Origin: Melastoma dodecandrum
Lineage: Eukaryota; Streptophyta; Magnoliopsida; Myrtales; Melastomataceae
Direction of reading: 5' to 3'
Assembly (NCBI GenBank): GCA_029817715.1
Contig: JARUPY010000189.1
Coordinates: 62,001-126,000, forward strand
DNA: 64,000 bases
Shown here: positions 23,201 to 34,142 of the stretch, in pieces
How positions within the stretch are numbered: the stretch's first letter is position 1
Layout: every line of letters starts with the position of its first letter
The notes under the pieces: model-generated
What the model saw: only the letters and a program-made list of their open reading frames with translations
Databases searched by the model: none
Told to the model about the DNA's origin: nothing
Made by a program: the position numbers and the translations under genes

Positions 23201-24960
23201 CAACAACAGTAGGAAAATTGCAAATCTTATCCATTTGATTCACTGTAGTTAATTGCAACATACAGTCCTATCCCTGATTTTGTTTACCTTGCAGCACCAC
23301 CTCTATACCTTCCCAATAAAACTTCATAACATATATTTGGAAATTCCAGATAATATCACTTAATTGAGCTCACCATTTCACACCCTCCCAATGTGATAGC
23401 ATGGAAATTAGCAGTGAACATATGTCCTTGTATTTCCCAACCAAACTGTTTCAACATACTTCTACAAATGATACTCCTCCCATCAGCTACAGTCACCTTA
23501 ACTGGCGCAACACTTACAACACTCAAATTCATTCCTTTTGTCACCCCCAAATCCACAAAATTGTGAGTACTACCCGAGTCGATCAAGATATTCAAGGGTT
23601 TCTTCTTAAATGCCCGTCACCTTCATTGTCTGAACTCCATCTTTCTCCAATTCTCCCTTTAAAGCGTGTAAGGTAACCTAAATGTCCTCTTCCACAATAT
23701 TCTCACCTTTCATCAATCCTTCTTTCAACAGGTTCAACAATCAAAGAAAACATTTGCCTCTTAGAACATTTATGATTTCTGTCAAAGGGTTCATTACACC
23801 CAAAACATAAGCCTTTAAATATTCTCTCTTCAATCTCCTCCTAACTCAATCGTCTTCTCCCTGTTGATCCAACACTACTAACTGCATTAGAAGGTGTGTT
23901 GTTAACAATAGCAGTATATGTTCCCCTGCTTCCACTACTTCGGGCACTCCCAGTTTGGTGCTACACTTCCAAAACTGGTAAAAGTCTGCTCCTTAACTGC
24001 CATGAGTGTGGTTTCCTATAACAGTGGAAATAGCTCCTCTACTCACCACTCTCAAAGGTTTATTGCTAACACTCGTTCTTCTTCCCGAGGGCACATCTGA
24101 ACTAAGTATTCTAACATTAGCTTGAACACTTAGCAGATCAGTGGGTTTTAATAACCAAAGAGTACTTTTATACTCATCCTTTAACCCATTAATGACCAAA
24201 CTCACTTGGAAAGACATATGCAAATCTATCTTCTCCAAAACTCTTCTCAAACGTCGGTCAAATTCCTCCATGTAGGCATACAAATTATCAAACTCACATT
24301 CCTGGTTCAAATTCTTCATCTTACCCATGGGGTCCTCGAACACCTCCCTACCAAATCGATTGTTCAAAGCCACATAATACTCTTCCGACTCTAGAGGCCT
24401 ATCTCTTTTCCGATTCTTAATGTAAGAATAGTGCCATTGCAAGGCAGATCCATAGAGATATAGCGAAGCTAACTTCACCTTCTTATCTTCGGGAACATGT
24501 TCCAATTCAAAATACCTCTGACACTTATATAACCAATCCTCCAGATTAGTTCCATCCCATGTCCCTGGAGCCACTCACTGCCGCCACAACCTCCCATTTA
24601 GAATTCATCTTATCCTCCCTGACCACCTGCACCTCTTCATCTCTTTTGTCCTCCAACGCAGACAGTTTGTTAAGAAGCAGTCTCCATTTCTCATCAATTT
24701 ACCTCTGGATATCCCTCGTCTACACTTGTACTTCTCTTATCTGAGAGGTTAACACTACTACCTTAGCAGCTAATCCTTTCACCAGCTCACACCTAGTTTC
24801 ATGTTCCCTCCGTAGTTCATCAAACCGAGTTTCCACCATCTTTCCAGAATTTTCCAACAATTCAATAACTTTTAACAATCAATCACCAACAGGCACACCA
24901 CTTTCACAGCTTAAACTCTTCCTTACCTTCGATTCAACTCCAACTCAACAGTAGCACCAG
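20296..24960 (-). pseudogene. Chromovirus 2 gag-pol (decayed)
   Basis: The internal region of a complete but old minus-strand chromovirus. Open fragments occur in order: gag (24574-23993), protease with [10 protein letters not shown] (23595-23356), a linker (23129-22905), reverse transcriptase with FFDD (22969-22361), RNase H (22330-21715), an HHCC integrase zinc region and core (21690-20758), and a C-terminal chromodomain-like segment with VLMQWKG (20685-20293). Stops and frame changes separate nearly every domain, so no polyprotein can be made. A purine tract CAAGGAGGGGCGCT sits directly before the 3' LTR. Domain order matches chromovirus 1, but the two are not close copies. Confidence 0.92.
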
Positions 24961-24979
24961 GACGATGCCTTGATACCCT

Positions 24980-25414
24980 TGATTCACGCAATTTTTTCAG
25001 AAGTCCAACAATTATAGAAAACGAATAACAAAACACCACAACTTCTCATTAACACCAATCTGTGGCACAGAATAGCCACAACTTCACTCTTGTACACCCC
25101 TCCGACAGCCCAAGCCAACTCACAACTACCACCCACCACCTCCGGCGCACACAACCACTGCAACAACTCCACAGAAATTGATCTAACCAACTAACTAACC
25201 AACTCTCCCGCCCGACCCATTTCTAATATTCCACTAACACAATCAATTGAAATGAACAGGGCCTACACAATTAACCGAGCCCACACTTAAGCCCACTTAC
25301 TCAATAAATCCCAGCCCTCACCTACACAATGTATAACTACTCTAACTGTCTTCACTTCCGCAGCTACCAAACACTTCCCTTTTCATTTCCTTCATGAACT
25401 TTATCCACGCATCA
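24980..25414 (-). mobile_element. 5' LTR of chromovirus 2
   Basis: 435 bp, the full-length partner of 19861-20295. On the minus strand it is followed inward by GGTATCAAGGC, an altered initiator tRNA-Met primer site. The outer edge is flanked by TATTC. Intact ends and the matching target site show a clean single insertion. Confidence 0.95.
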
Positions 25415-25419
25415 TATTC

Positions 25420-28400
25420 TCTCATATGTGGCTTGAGAGAGTATTCATGGCTTGAGGTTATGTATTCTGAACAGTGGAGATTGTTATTGAAGTCTTTTAG
25501 GTCCCGTTTCCGAGACTGCCAGATTCGATGTTCTTGATTTCAGCTCCTTCTTCTTTGTATTGTTAAGCGTATGATTACCAAGATAAGTTCTTGATGTTAC
25601 GCTGAGTAGGAAAGAAGTTTATGTGCTGGTCCTTGGTAATTTGAGAAAAACACTTGGGGATCCACTTCATTGTTGATTTAGTGAAAGTTTTGGTGGTGCC
25701 TCGAGCTGTGGTTTTACTACTCACATTGAGGAAGTTTTCACGTGAAATCTCGGTGTTGTTCCCTGCTGCAATTTACTTATTTCCGCTATGATTAGTTGTG
25801 TTAGCTTTAAGGAAGTCATTCGACGAATTTCGGGGTGTGTTGGTTCGTGTTACATCCCATCATGGGATTCCTCATCGCCAACTATCTCCCATGATAGAGC
25901 GATGAGATCCCAAATAAGTGGTAAAAATAATCGAATCTGGGTCTTGTTCTTCGTGGAAAAAATCTCCCTCTATTTGCCTGACCCTGGTCGTTTCTTTAGA
26001 TTTTATAAACTGGGTTTTCGTTCGATTTGGGAAACGTTCAATCTTTTGTCGTTTTTTTTGGTATTGGATTATTCCAAGCATCGACTATAATTCCTTGTGA
26101 TCTTCACGGTCTCAAAGAATACAAAATGATGCGGTAGGAATCATTGAGCACATCTTGTTGTTGGAGTAAAAACAGATAATTCTTTGAGTGTAAAGACAGA
26201 TAATTCTGATGGCCTTTTATGGTTTCATTGTCGATTCTTAACTAGTTTCACATGTTAAAATCTGCTAGTTATCTAGAAGGCATTAGGACATTTTACTCAT
26301 TGTCTCAACTTTAATAATTGTTCGATTCATTTCTCGCACACTTATCTCGGATGAAGAGTCATTTTGGAGTGTATGTTAATGAGGTTAGAAAATAGTTTAT
26401 CTGCCGAACTTGATTAGTTGTATCCAATGGACGAGTAATTGATGCTTTTAGAAGTTTTTTTGGTCCTAAGATTATTAAGGAACTTATGTGCACACAAGAT
26501 TAGCTTCATAATGAAACTCAAGCGAAGTTGAAGTCGATGAAGTTCCTTTTGAGCAACACAAATTCGAAACTGGTAATATTTAATTGCATAATATTTCATA
26601 TTAATATGTATTACTTAACCTCATTAATGTTAGGATTGTCCGGACTTGCATTGGAATAAGATTGGTTACATTGATAGTTTCAATCTCTAGCAGTTCAAGA
26701 ATGGCCTCGTGAGCTTTCTAGAATTTTGGATTTTGTTGGACGTTTAGCTAGTTTTTGTTTTTGTTTTTGAAACTAAAGATTCGATAATAAATTGTGTTTT
26801 TTTAGCTTGTAAAATTTATGCGCTTGGATATTTTTTTAATTTATATGGGCTTGGACCCATAATTTGAGCATATGATTGGATATATCTACTATTATTAAGC
26901 GGAATTAATAACTAATAAAAATTAAATACGTGGATATAATTTTTTTAATTCGAATTTTGAATTTTATCTTTTCTAAATAATAATTTTTAAATTTATAGAG
27001 TTTGTTAATCCAAAAATCTTTACTTGAGAATAATTGTTTTAAAAAACCTATTATGAATCTAATTCTAACAAATGAATATTATTAGTCTAAAATATTGATA
27101 TATTAATTCTCCTTTTATGGCGTACTTTTAGTGGAGATATGATTATATTTTTCTTTAGAGAAATTAATTTTGTACGGATTTTTTTATGATTATTTCAATA
27201 AACGTTCAGAAAAGATATTTACCAGCAAATTTGTTTTGACCCACTCAAATTTATTGCGTAACTCTTTGATTTAATATTATAAATTAAAATTAATCTTATA
27301 ATTTAATTATCAATGATTTGACTTAAGAAATTGCCTTTGGTAAACTAAGTCACCAAGATGATTCGGGTGATTAATTTATATTCATTATTAAATAATATTT
27401 ATTTGGGTTGAATCATATTATTTAAATTAAAAACTTAACCACTTATTTCAAACATTTCTCTATCGTTAATCAAATATTAAACTTTACAATTTAATAATTT
27501 GATATTTTATTAAATGTATTAATTGTTTATTGAGCGAAGCCAATAGTATTTTCCTTTTTTTCTTATTGATAATATATTTTTTTTAATTTTACAATTAATT
27601 TAGCCTAAAACTATTCTTTATAAATTTATAGAGTTTGTTAATGGAAGCTTTACTTGAGAAAAAATAATTATTTTACAAATCCTACTCTAGGCAAAAGTCT
27701 AAGAAGTAAAGATCTTTAATGAAAATATTTATACATAAATTTTCATTTTATCATTGAGTACATATAATTACATTTTTCTCATAACAAATTAGTTTTGGAT
27801 GATTGTATGAAGGTAAGACAAATATTGGAAGGAAATAAATGTATTAAGAAGCTAATACCCATAAAATAAATTCGTGAATACAATTCCAAATAATTCTGAA
27901 AAAACGGTAACATGTTACCTCTATTCTCAAAATCAACAAATCTACCAGAGTAAGAGGGGGGTATATAATATAATTTGGAGTTTGATTAGTAATCACCAAA
28001 ACAAAAAAGAGATATTTGATACTCAGGAGACGATCTGATCTCAAAATCCGAATGTCAAAAGTGTAAAGTAATAATAATTGGAAAGAGCATAAAGGCATTT
28101 TATGTATTGCCACAGAGAAAATGGAGAAAATGACTCGCGAAAATAAAATCATACAAATATATTCATTATTCACATAGAAAATCTTCGAGAAAAAATTTTC
28201 CTTTTAATTCAGATATTACTTTTATTACAAACTATCACGCTACTTTTAGAATTGTATAGTGTGTATATATATATATGTTTGAAACGGATAAAAAAACTAT
28301 ATAAATTATATGTATTTCAATAAGTACATATATTTTCAATAATTCATAATTTTGGTCAATAAAAATTTAAGCATGCATAATGCTCTATATAAATTATATT

Positions 28401-28600
28401 TTGAAAAAAATATAAGTACTATAAAATTATTATATATTACATAAAAATATAATTTTTAGTGATTTTTCATTATAAAAAATAATTAAAATTGAAAAAAAAA
28501 TTAACATAAACCTTTTTAAGAATAGTGACATTATCCGAAGTTGTCATTTTCCTAAAAGAATGAAGCTTACATGAAAAAAAATTAAGTGACTCAAATTATT
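25420..28600. other. AT-rich intergenic DNA, no gene recognised
   Basis: The first about 700 bp continue the interrupted leader-like sequence left of chromovirus 2. Short open frames occur but none shows a domain or sensible codon pattern. From 26600 the DNA is very AT-rich with many stops in all frames. Nothing further is supported. Confidence 0.5.
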
Positions 28601-28619
28601 TGTATAGTATATATGAACA

Positions 28620-28804
28620 AGTTTTTTTATCGATCTTAATTGTAGCAATGTATAGTGATAACTACAAATTTGTCATAATTATTCATTATCTTTTACCTAT
28701 TATGACAAATATAAAATTTCGTCTCCATAAGTATATTAATTGAGACAAAATATTTTTTTTTATCTAAATAACTTTTGTCCAAATAAACCATATTTGTTGT
28801 AGTG
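28620..28804 (-). mobile_element. CACTA-type transposon terminus
   Basis: Read on the minus strand from 28804 the sequence begins CACTACAACAAATATGG, the classic terminus of plant CACTA (En/Spm) elements. Subterminal motifs such as TTTGTC/GACAAA are repeated inward. No matching opposite terminus was found in the window, so the element is truncated or its other end has decayed. Confidence 0.55.
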
Positions 28805-31600
28805 GAAGCATTTTAAGTCTTTTGATCTTGTAGTGGATGCTCAAGAGAAGGATGATGAGGTTGCAGAACCTTAGTACCACTCATTGACCATGATGCAATT
28901 CAATTACTGCCGAGATCACCTGGCAAAAGAGCAAGAGGTGAAAAAAGTTGTAACTCCTATAAATGTCTCTTACAAAGAAAGTAAGAGGTGAAGGAGAAAG
29001 CTGAAACTGGGTACGCTCAGGAGGAGGTGTAATTCAAAGCCTTCATAGCCCAGTTGGTCCAAAAAGAAGAACCTGATGATACGGCGAAAATATAGTATGG
29101 CAATTATTTTAATTATGGAGGCAATTGACATGCTCGATGAAGCAAGTTCTAGAGAAAGACTGTCAAAAAGTCTGGAAGCAAGCACACGATGACGAAAGTC
29201 ATGAGGGTTCAGAAGAATTTTGGTATTTTGATATAGACGATGTTGCTGATGATTCTTTTTCATAGGATGCAACAATTATCTATAGAGGACACATGAGATA
29301 AATTAAAAATCGATGGCATTACATTGAGTAGTTTGTAGGAAAAGCGATGGCATATATCAAAGATTCGGAGTCTAAGTTGCATTAGTAGGCTTCAAATAGA
29401 GAAGAGTTGTCTTAAACTATGAGGGACAGACAACGAATTCTCACCACCACTATGTCCATAATACTGATGAGGTGAGAGAAATCTCAACCTCAAAGACAGT
29501 AGACATGAGAGAATTCTCACTCGAGGAAAACTTTGTAGTTCACCCTTATATATACTGGATATCGGAAAAGTAGCCAAACCTGAGCATTAACACGAGTTTG
29601 GTGGGAGTAACTTCGCCTTATTTGGATGCAAGGTTTGTTAATGTCCTTGATATTGATAGATCAAAACCATAATAAAAATCACAACAGCCCTCATTGGTGA
29701 AGTATTTACTCGGATGCCTTGGATACAGGCTTAAGTATGTCACAATATTGATTACTAGCACTTTGACGAAGGATGATGAAAGAAATGGAGAGAAGATAAT
29801 TCTTTCTAATATGCACTTATGAAAAATCTATCATAGTGAAAGTAGACATCTGACGGAGCCTTGATGACAAAACTTTATTCACCAACGATAATGGCCAAAG
29901 TACTTTAAAAATAAAATAACGAGGAAAGCTATTAAGGTCGAGTTCCTTAAGGATGCGTTAGAGCTTGTCCTCTAAAAAAGAAGAGGATTATTACATACTT
30001 AGTGACAGACAGATTAGCGTCACAATCATTTGTTCTTGTATGACCTATGAAGATGAACTTGCTGGAGAACAAGGATGGATAAGAGTTCTAGAGCTTCTAG
30101 ACAGCTTTTGAAGAAGAGAAAACTCTGAATTACGTTTCCAAATAGACACATTCAAAGTCTAGAAAGGAATCACTCATAAACTAGACAAAATTTGGGCACA
30201 ACGATTCGAGGAAGCACAACAGAGAGGATTACTAGCTCAAATTGAATATCAAATTTAGTAGAGACTCTCTAAGGAAGAAGTTGGCGAAACATCAGCCATG
30301 ACGCCAATCGCATATAACGAAGGAATCTCCCACGATAAAGAGATAAAGCGGATGGGAGAAGAAAAAGTTGTATAAAGTTAGACTAGTTAATTTTGTCGGA
30401 CGCTTGGACCACTAGCTCGCTTTTGTTAGTTTTTAATAATTTAGATTCCTTTTACCGGATACTTGCATAAATGAAGAAGTCCTGTTACCAAAATCCAAAA
30501 TATCAAAAGGCTTTGAGATGGGATATATATATATATATATAGATATATATATATATTGTATTTCACAATCATCTACCACATTGGGGAGACAATCTGAATA
30601 GAGAACTTTCTCTCACAGCTCTCTAAGTTAAGTTCTTTGATGGGTCTCTATAATAACTAAAGGAATCAAGAATAAAATTGTTAGAATTAACCCAAACAAA
30701 AACGTTGGGTTAAGACTAACAAAATGCTAGATCTGTTGATCGAAACCTTGAAGGCTAAGCCCGTGGGCTGAAACCTTATTGTGGAGGAGTGTCGATTATA
30801 TAAGTCCCGCAAGGGAAGGGCATTCACTGCAACACATAAGAGCCTCTCCATCTCACAGTTTCTCGAAAATTCGGGGAGTGAGGAGCCTTGAATCTTTGAA
30901 AATGCGGAAGCTTAGTAATCTCAGGAGCTATCCATTTGAGTAAGATATGATAAACAACTTTCACTTGTACAAATGTAAGAAGTTTTTTTTAAAAGAAAAT
31001 TTTAATTAAGGAAACTTAATTAAAGTGATACAAAGGCACAAGTAATTTCTATGGCTAATTGTCCAAATTCATAATTGCTCCACTTGGATCACCGGGTTGG
31101 AAAGGATTGTGGATCCTTTGAAAAATCTGTCGACCCAAAAACTCAGTTATTAAGCCTTGCAGAGAGTTATTATAAGAACTTAAAATAACTGAATCTGGTT
31201 CAAAGTGAATTTGATGAATTCTTCCTTGAATGTAAGACCAGTTTGGGATTTACGGCAAGTTCTAAATACTCTAACGGGTATTTGAGATTGGCAAAACGCC
31301 GACATAAAAGACAATTAAAAAGATTTTCCTAAGTTTTTATCTTGTGTGTCTTAATTGATATCTGAGCCACTTAGGAAGAATTTTTATATTTATCTTAAGG
31401 ACTAATTTGTAAAGAAACATAAATTGAGGGACTAAATTAAAAGAAAGAAACTATAGAATAGTAAGGATTTAGAGGAAACAATTTACAAACTAAAGGTAAA
31501 AACATACAAGGCTCCTGTTATGGATGAAGAAAGAAAAGGTACCAGTAGAAAATTTCGAGGATGAATAGATTGACGATTTTATCCATAAAGAAGCAAAGCT
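28805..31600 (+). mobile_element. Possible endogenous pararetrovirus (caulimovirid-like) relic
   Basis: Decayed coding-like plus-strand sequence (about 28850-30370), with stops in every frame, ends in a Gln/Glu-rich helical stretch. It is followed by a non-coding stretch with a strong TATA box, TATATAAGTCC at about 30816, then a long leader and, at about 31353, TTGATATCTGAGCCA. The last differs by two bases from the initiator-Met primer site used by caulimovirids and many retroelements. The order of coding end, promoter, leader and primer site fits the intergenic region of an integrated pararetrovirus. No reverse transcriptase or coat domain was recognised, so this is a weak call; a decayed LTR retroelement is the main alternative. 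An AT microsatellite lies at 30523-30556. Confidence 0.3.
30523..30556. repeat. AT dinucleotide microsatellite
   Basis: A run of TA/AT dinucleotides with one interruption, read directly. Confidence 0.85.
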
Positions 31601-31601
31601 T

Positions 31602-32090
31602 TTAGCAAAGAGGAATCCAGACGTTGGGGTTGAATTAGGACAGCGAAGTCCATCGTCCTCCTTGTCTTGTGTCTTCTGGCCGAGGACGCTTGACTTTGAC
31701 TAAATTGGAGTTGGAGCGACCGTGCGGATTAAAAAAGTGGGAACCAAGAGGAAAGGCTGAAAGAGCATTCAAACTCCCCTTCTTTAAACCAAAGACGGTT
31801 AAAAACTGAGTAAGCTAAGTTCAACAATCAGACATCCTGAGACTCCCTATTTCTATATTTCCCGAGACACATGCCCTTCAACTTGTGTGGAAGGTTAGTT
31901 TGGGGGATTCCATCTGCCTACTGAACCTGAACATAATGTATGTACAAGAAAAACCCACTCCTCTCCTTAACCTTCATCTGGCCCATCATATTATAACGAC
32001 TCATATTCCGATATCGAGCACCACTCACTATAAAAGACCAACACCCCATTTACAAGTTCAACACAATCTTAATTGATTTCATATATCTTA
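31602..32090. repeat. Displaced distal upstream segment of hexosaminidase A
   Basis: Collinear with 43380-43868 upstream of copy B, sharing many blocks such as TTGAATTAGGACAGCGAAGTC, CTTCTGGCCGAGG and AAAGACCAACACCCCAT. In copy B this follows the promoter-proximal part directly; here it lies about 12.4 kb away. A CTATAAAAGAC at about 32027 looks like a plus-strand TATA box, but copy B has CTGCAAAAGAC there. No gene is recognised downstream. Confidence 0.8.
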
Positions 32091-33550
32091 ATTGAATATA
32101 TCTCGCCCTTTGAAGGAATAGTAAAAGCAACAATTGTTTAAGTTCAGAGTTAGTTTCGGAATGTAATGTATAAATTACTAATTTACAAAAAAATTAATAC
32201 ATTTTTACTAAAATTTTAGTACATTTACGATAAATTTAATACTTTATTGCGAAAGCAGAGGTAAATTTTTAGTAATGCACTATTTCAAGAAAAAAAAAAT
32301 GATTTTTTATACTTTACTATGAAATCACTGTTATAATATTAAAATTTCATGAACGGACGCTGTGTAAATGTATTAAGAGTTTAGTATATTCATCGGCCCT
32401 TTACGAAGCAATACCACGACATTTTTCTATTGTATTAATGTAGTAAAAATTACAAAGCCCATCTAAGGAAATTAGTAAAAAGTCATGCATTTGTACTAAT
32501 AAATTACTAATTCCAACTACCAAATAATAAAGATAAAAAAAAAAAAATCTCCGGTTCATAAGAAATTAGCCGCTTCCTACTTAGATGGTCGAAGATTTTA
32601 AATCATCGCGAGTATCAACCAATTAATTACCTTCTTCCATTCCATCCCCCGTCACATAAATTTCTTTAACCCGGGGGTTGTGCGTGAGAAGCTCAAACCA
32701 ACAAACAAAAAGTATGAAGAGCGGACTCAGATGTGACAACTCCCCAAACCGAAACTATTATTTTATTGATCCAATTAAAAACATAATGTTGGACAAGCAT
32801 TAAAAAGGAAGGGGGATGCCTTGATCGAAGCCATCCCTGTTTTGATTGAATTTAGGAGCCCTGTATCATTTTATGGGCTGTAAATTGAGCCTATTCTTAA
32901 CTAGTATTGGGCCATTGTAATGTGTGGTGACCCAGTCCAGTGAGTCAACGAGGCCCATTTGGGAATGCCTCCCCACTTGTGCCTTTCTCCTCCATCATCG
33001 TCGTCATCTTCTTCTTCGCTGAATTACTCGCTGTGCAAAGCCGGCAGAGGACGTGCGGTGCGTTTGAAGCAACCTCAACATGCGATACTGAATCTCCTCG
33101 TGTGGAACGATAAGCTTTTGAATATGATGATTACAATATACTAATCGAGCATCATTAGCCCCTTATATATATTGAGCTTCCAAACACATCGACACACTGG
33201 AATCTTCTCATTGGGCTTAAATGGAAAACGGTCATCCCTCCAAAACTCTATCCGGCCCAAAACGACTCAAATCATAACACCTTTATAAAACAAGACAAGA
33301 GGGAAAAGCAAACCTCATTGTCAGGAGATGTGTAATTGGGTTGTGTAACTCGTTAAACACTATTCATTAAACAACACGACGCCTGTCTCTTCTGCTGCGT
33401 TAATAAACTGCAACAGTTTTAGCTTTAGGCTCATAACAAAAACAAAGCATTCTTTACATCCACAGCACAAGGCGAACGAGTTATTCCGAGGAGGCGATTT
33501 GATTTACTAACTCCTCTCTCCCACTCTGCATGTACACATAAAGTTAGAAA
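32091..33550. other. Intergenic DNA, no gene recognised
   Basis: AT-rich DNA with repeated TACTAATTT/AAATTAGT-like words at 32160-32560, then mixed-composition sequence. Short open frames, for example at 32959-33144, have low-complexity Ser runs and no domain. Confidence 0.45.
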
Positions 33551-33559
33551 AGATCATCA

Positions 33560-33799
33560 TTAGTTGTTGACGGCTGCTTTCCTGTAAGCGTGCCATTTGT
33601 TGGGCGAGAACCGCCTCTGCCTTGGGACATGGGCTTCCGCTGCCCTCCCGCGCGGTTCCTCCTTACCCTCTGCGGTCTCCGTAATCCCTCCGTCGTTCTT
33701 CTGGAGGTATTCCCTGTCGTCTATGGTGTTCTCCATCTTCATGAGGTGATCGAGATAGTCATCGGAGGTGTTCTCCCATCTGGGCATCAAAAGTGGCAT
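33560..33799 (-). CDS. Unrecognised short ORF or 3' exon fragment
   Basis: A 79-codon open frame, charged and hydrophilic, ending RRFSPNKWHAYRKAAVNN. Composition looks like real protein (few rare residues, a Trp-Asp/Glu-rich start, a basic tail), perhaps the terminal exon of a host gene. An AG acceptor-like AAAGCAG lies just upstream on the minus strand. The Copia insertion begins only 62 bp upstream, so the rest of the gene may be disrupted. I do not recognise the family. Confidence 0.3.
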   Translation of the reverse strand: MPLLMPRWENTSDDYLDHLMKMENTIDDREYLQKNDGGITETAEGKEEPRGRAAEAHVPRQRRFSPNKWHAYRKAAVNN

Positions 33800-33860
33800 G
33801 ACTCATTTTCTCCTGCTTTAAGCTGATTAATTGGATACGGTTGTGCAGTTAAATGTCCTG

Positions 33861-34142
33861 TGAAGAACAAAGGGTAAAACAAATCTGAAGAAAAAGGAGA
33901 AGAACAGAAGAAAACAGAGCAGAAGAAGACGAAGGAAGAAGAGGAAAACGCAGCAGAAGGAAGAAAGCTCTATACTTCCATAATGATACGATATCCAGTG
34001 TACATCCCATATATAAAGTCTCAATTACACTAAATTTAAGATAAACATCAATAACATAAAAAAGGAATCTCGAGGTGGGATGCATCTGTGTTGATTCAGC
34101 TGCTTAACGACTTCAACCAGTATACAACCAACCACCAGCACA
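33861..34142 (-). mobile_element. 3' LTR of Copia element
   Basis: Positions 33861-34073 repeat 38735-38941 with few differences. In the minus-strand sense, a short purine tract AATGGGAG precedes TGTGCTGG near 34142, so this LTR is probably about 282 bp. Minus-strand TATATATGGG near 34012 may be the promoter. The GA-rich block reads as AGAAGAAG repeats. Confidence 0.7.

Noticed and set aside
32160..32560. Possible MITE based on repeated TACTAATTT words
   Set aside because: No inverted terminal repeats or target duplication could be defined.
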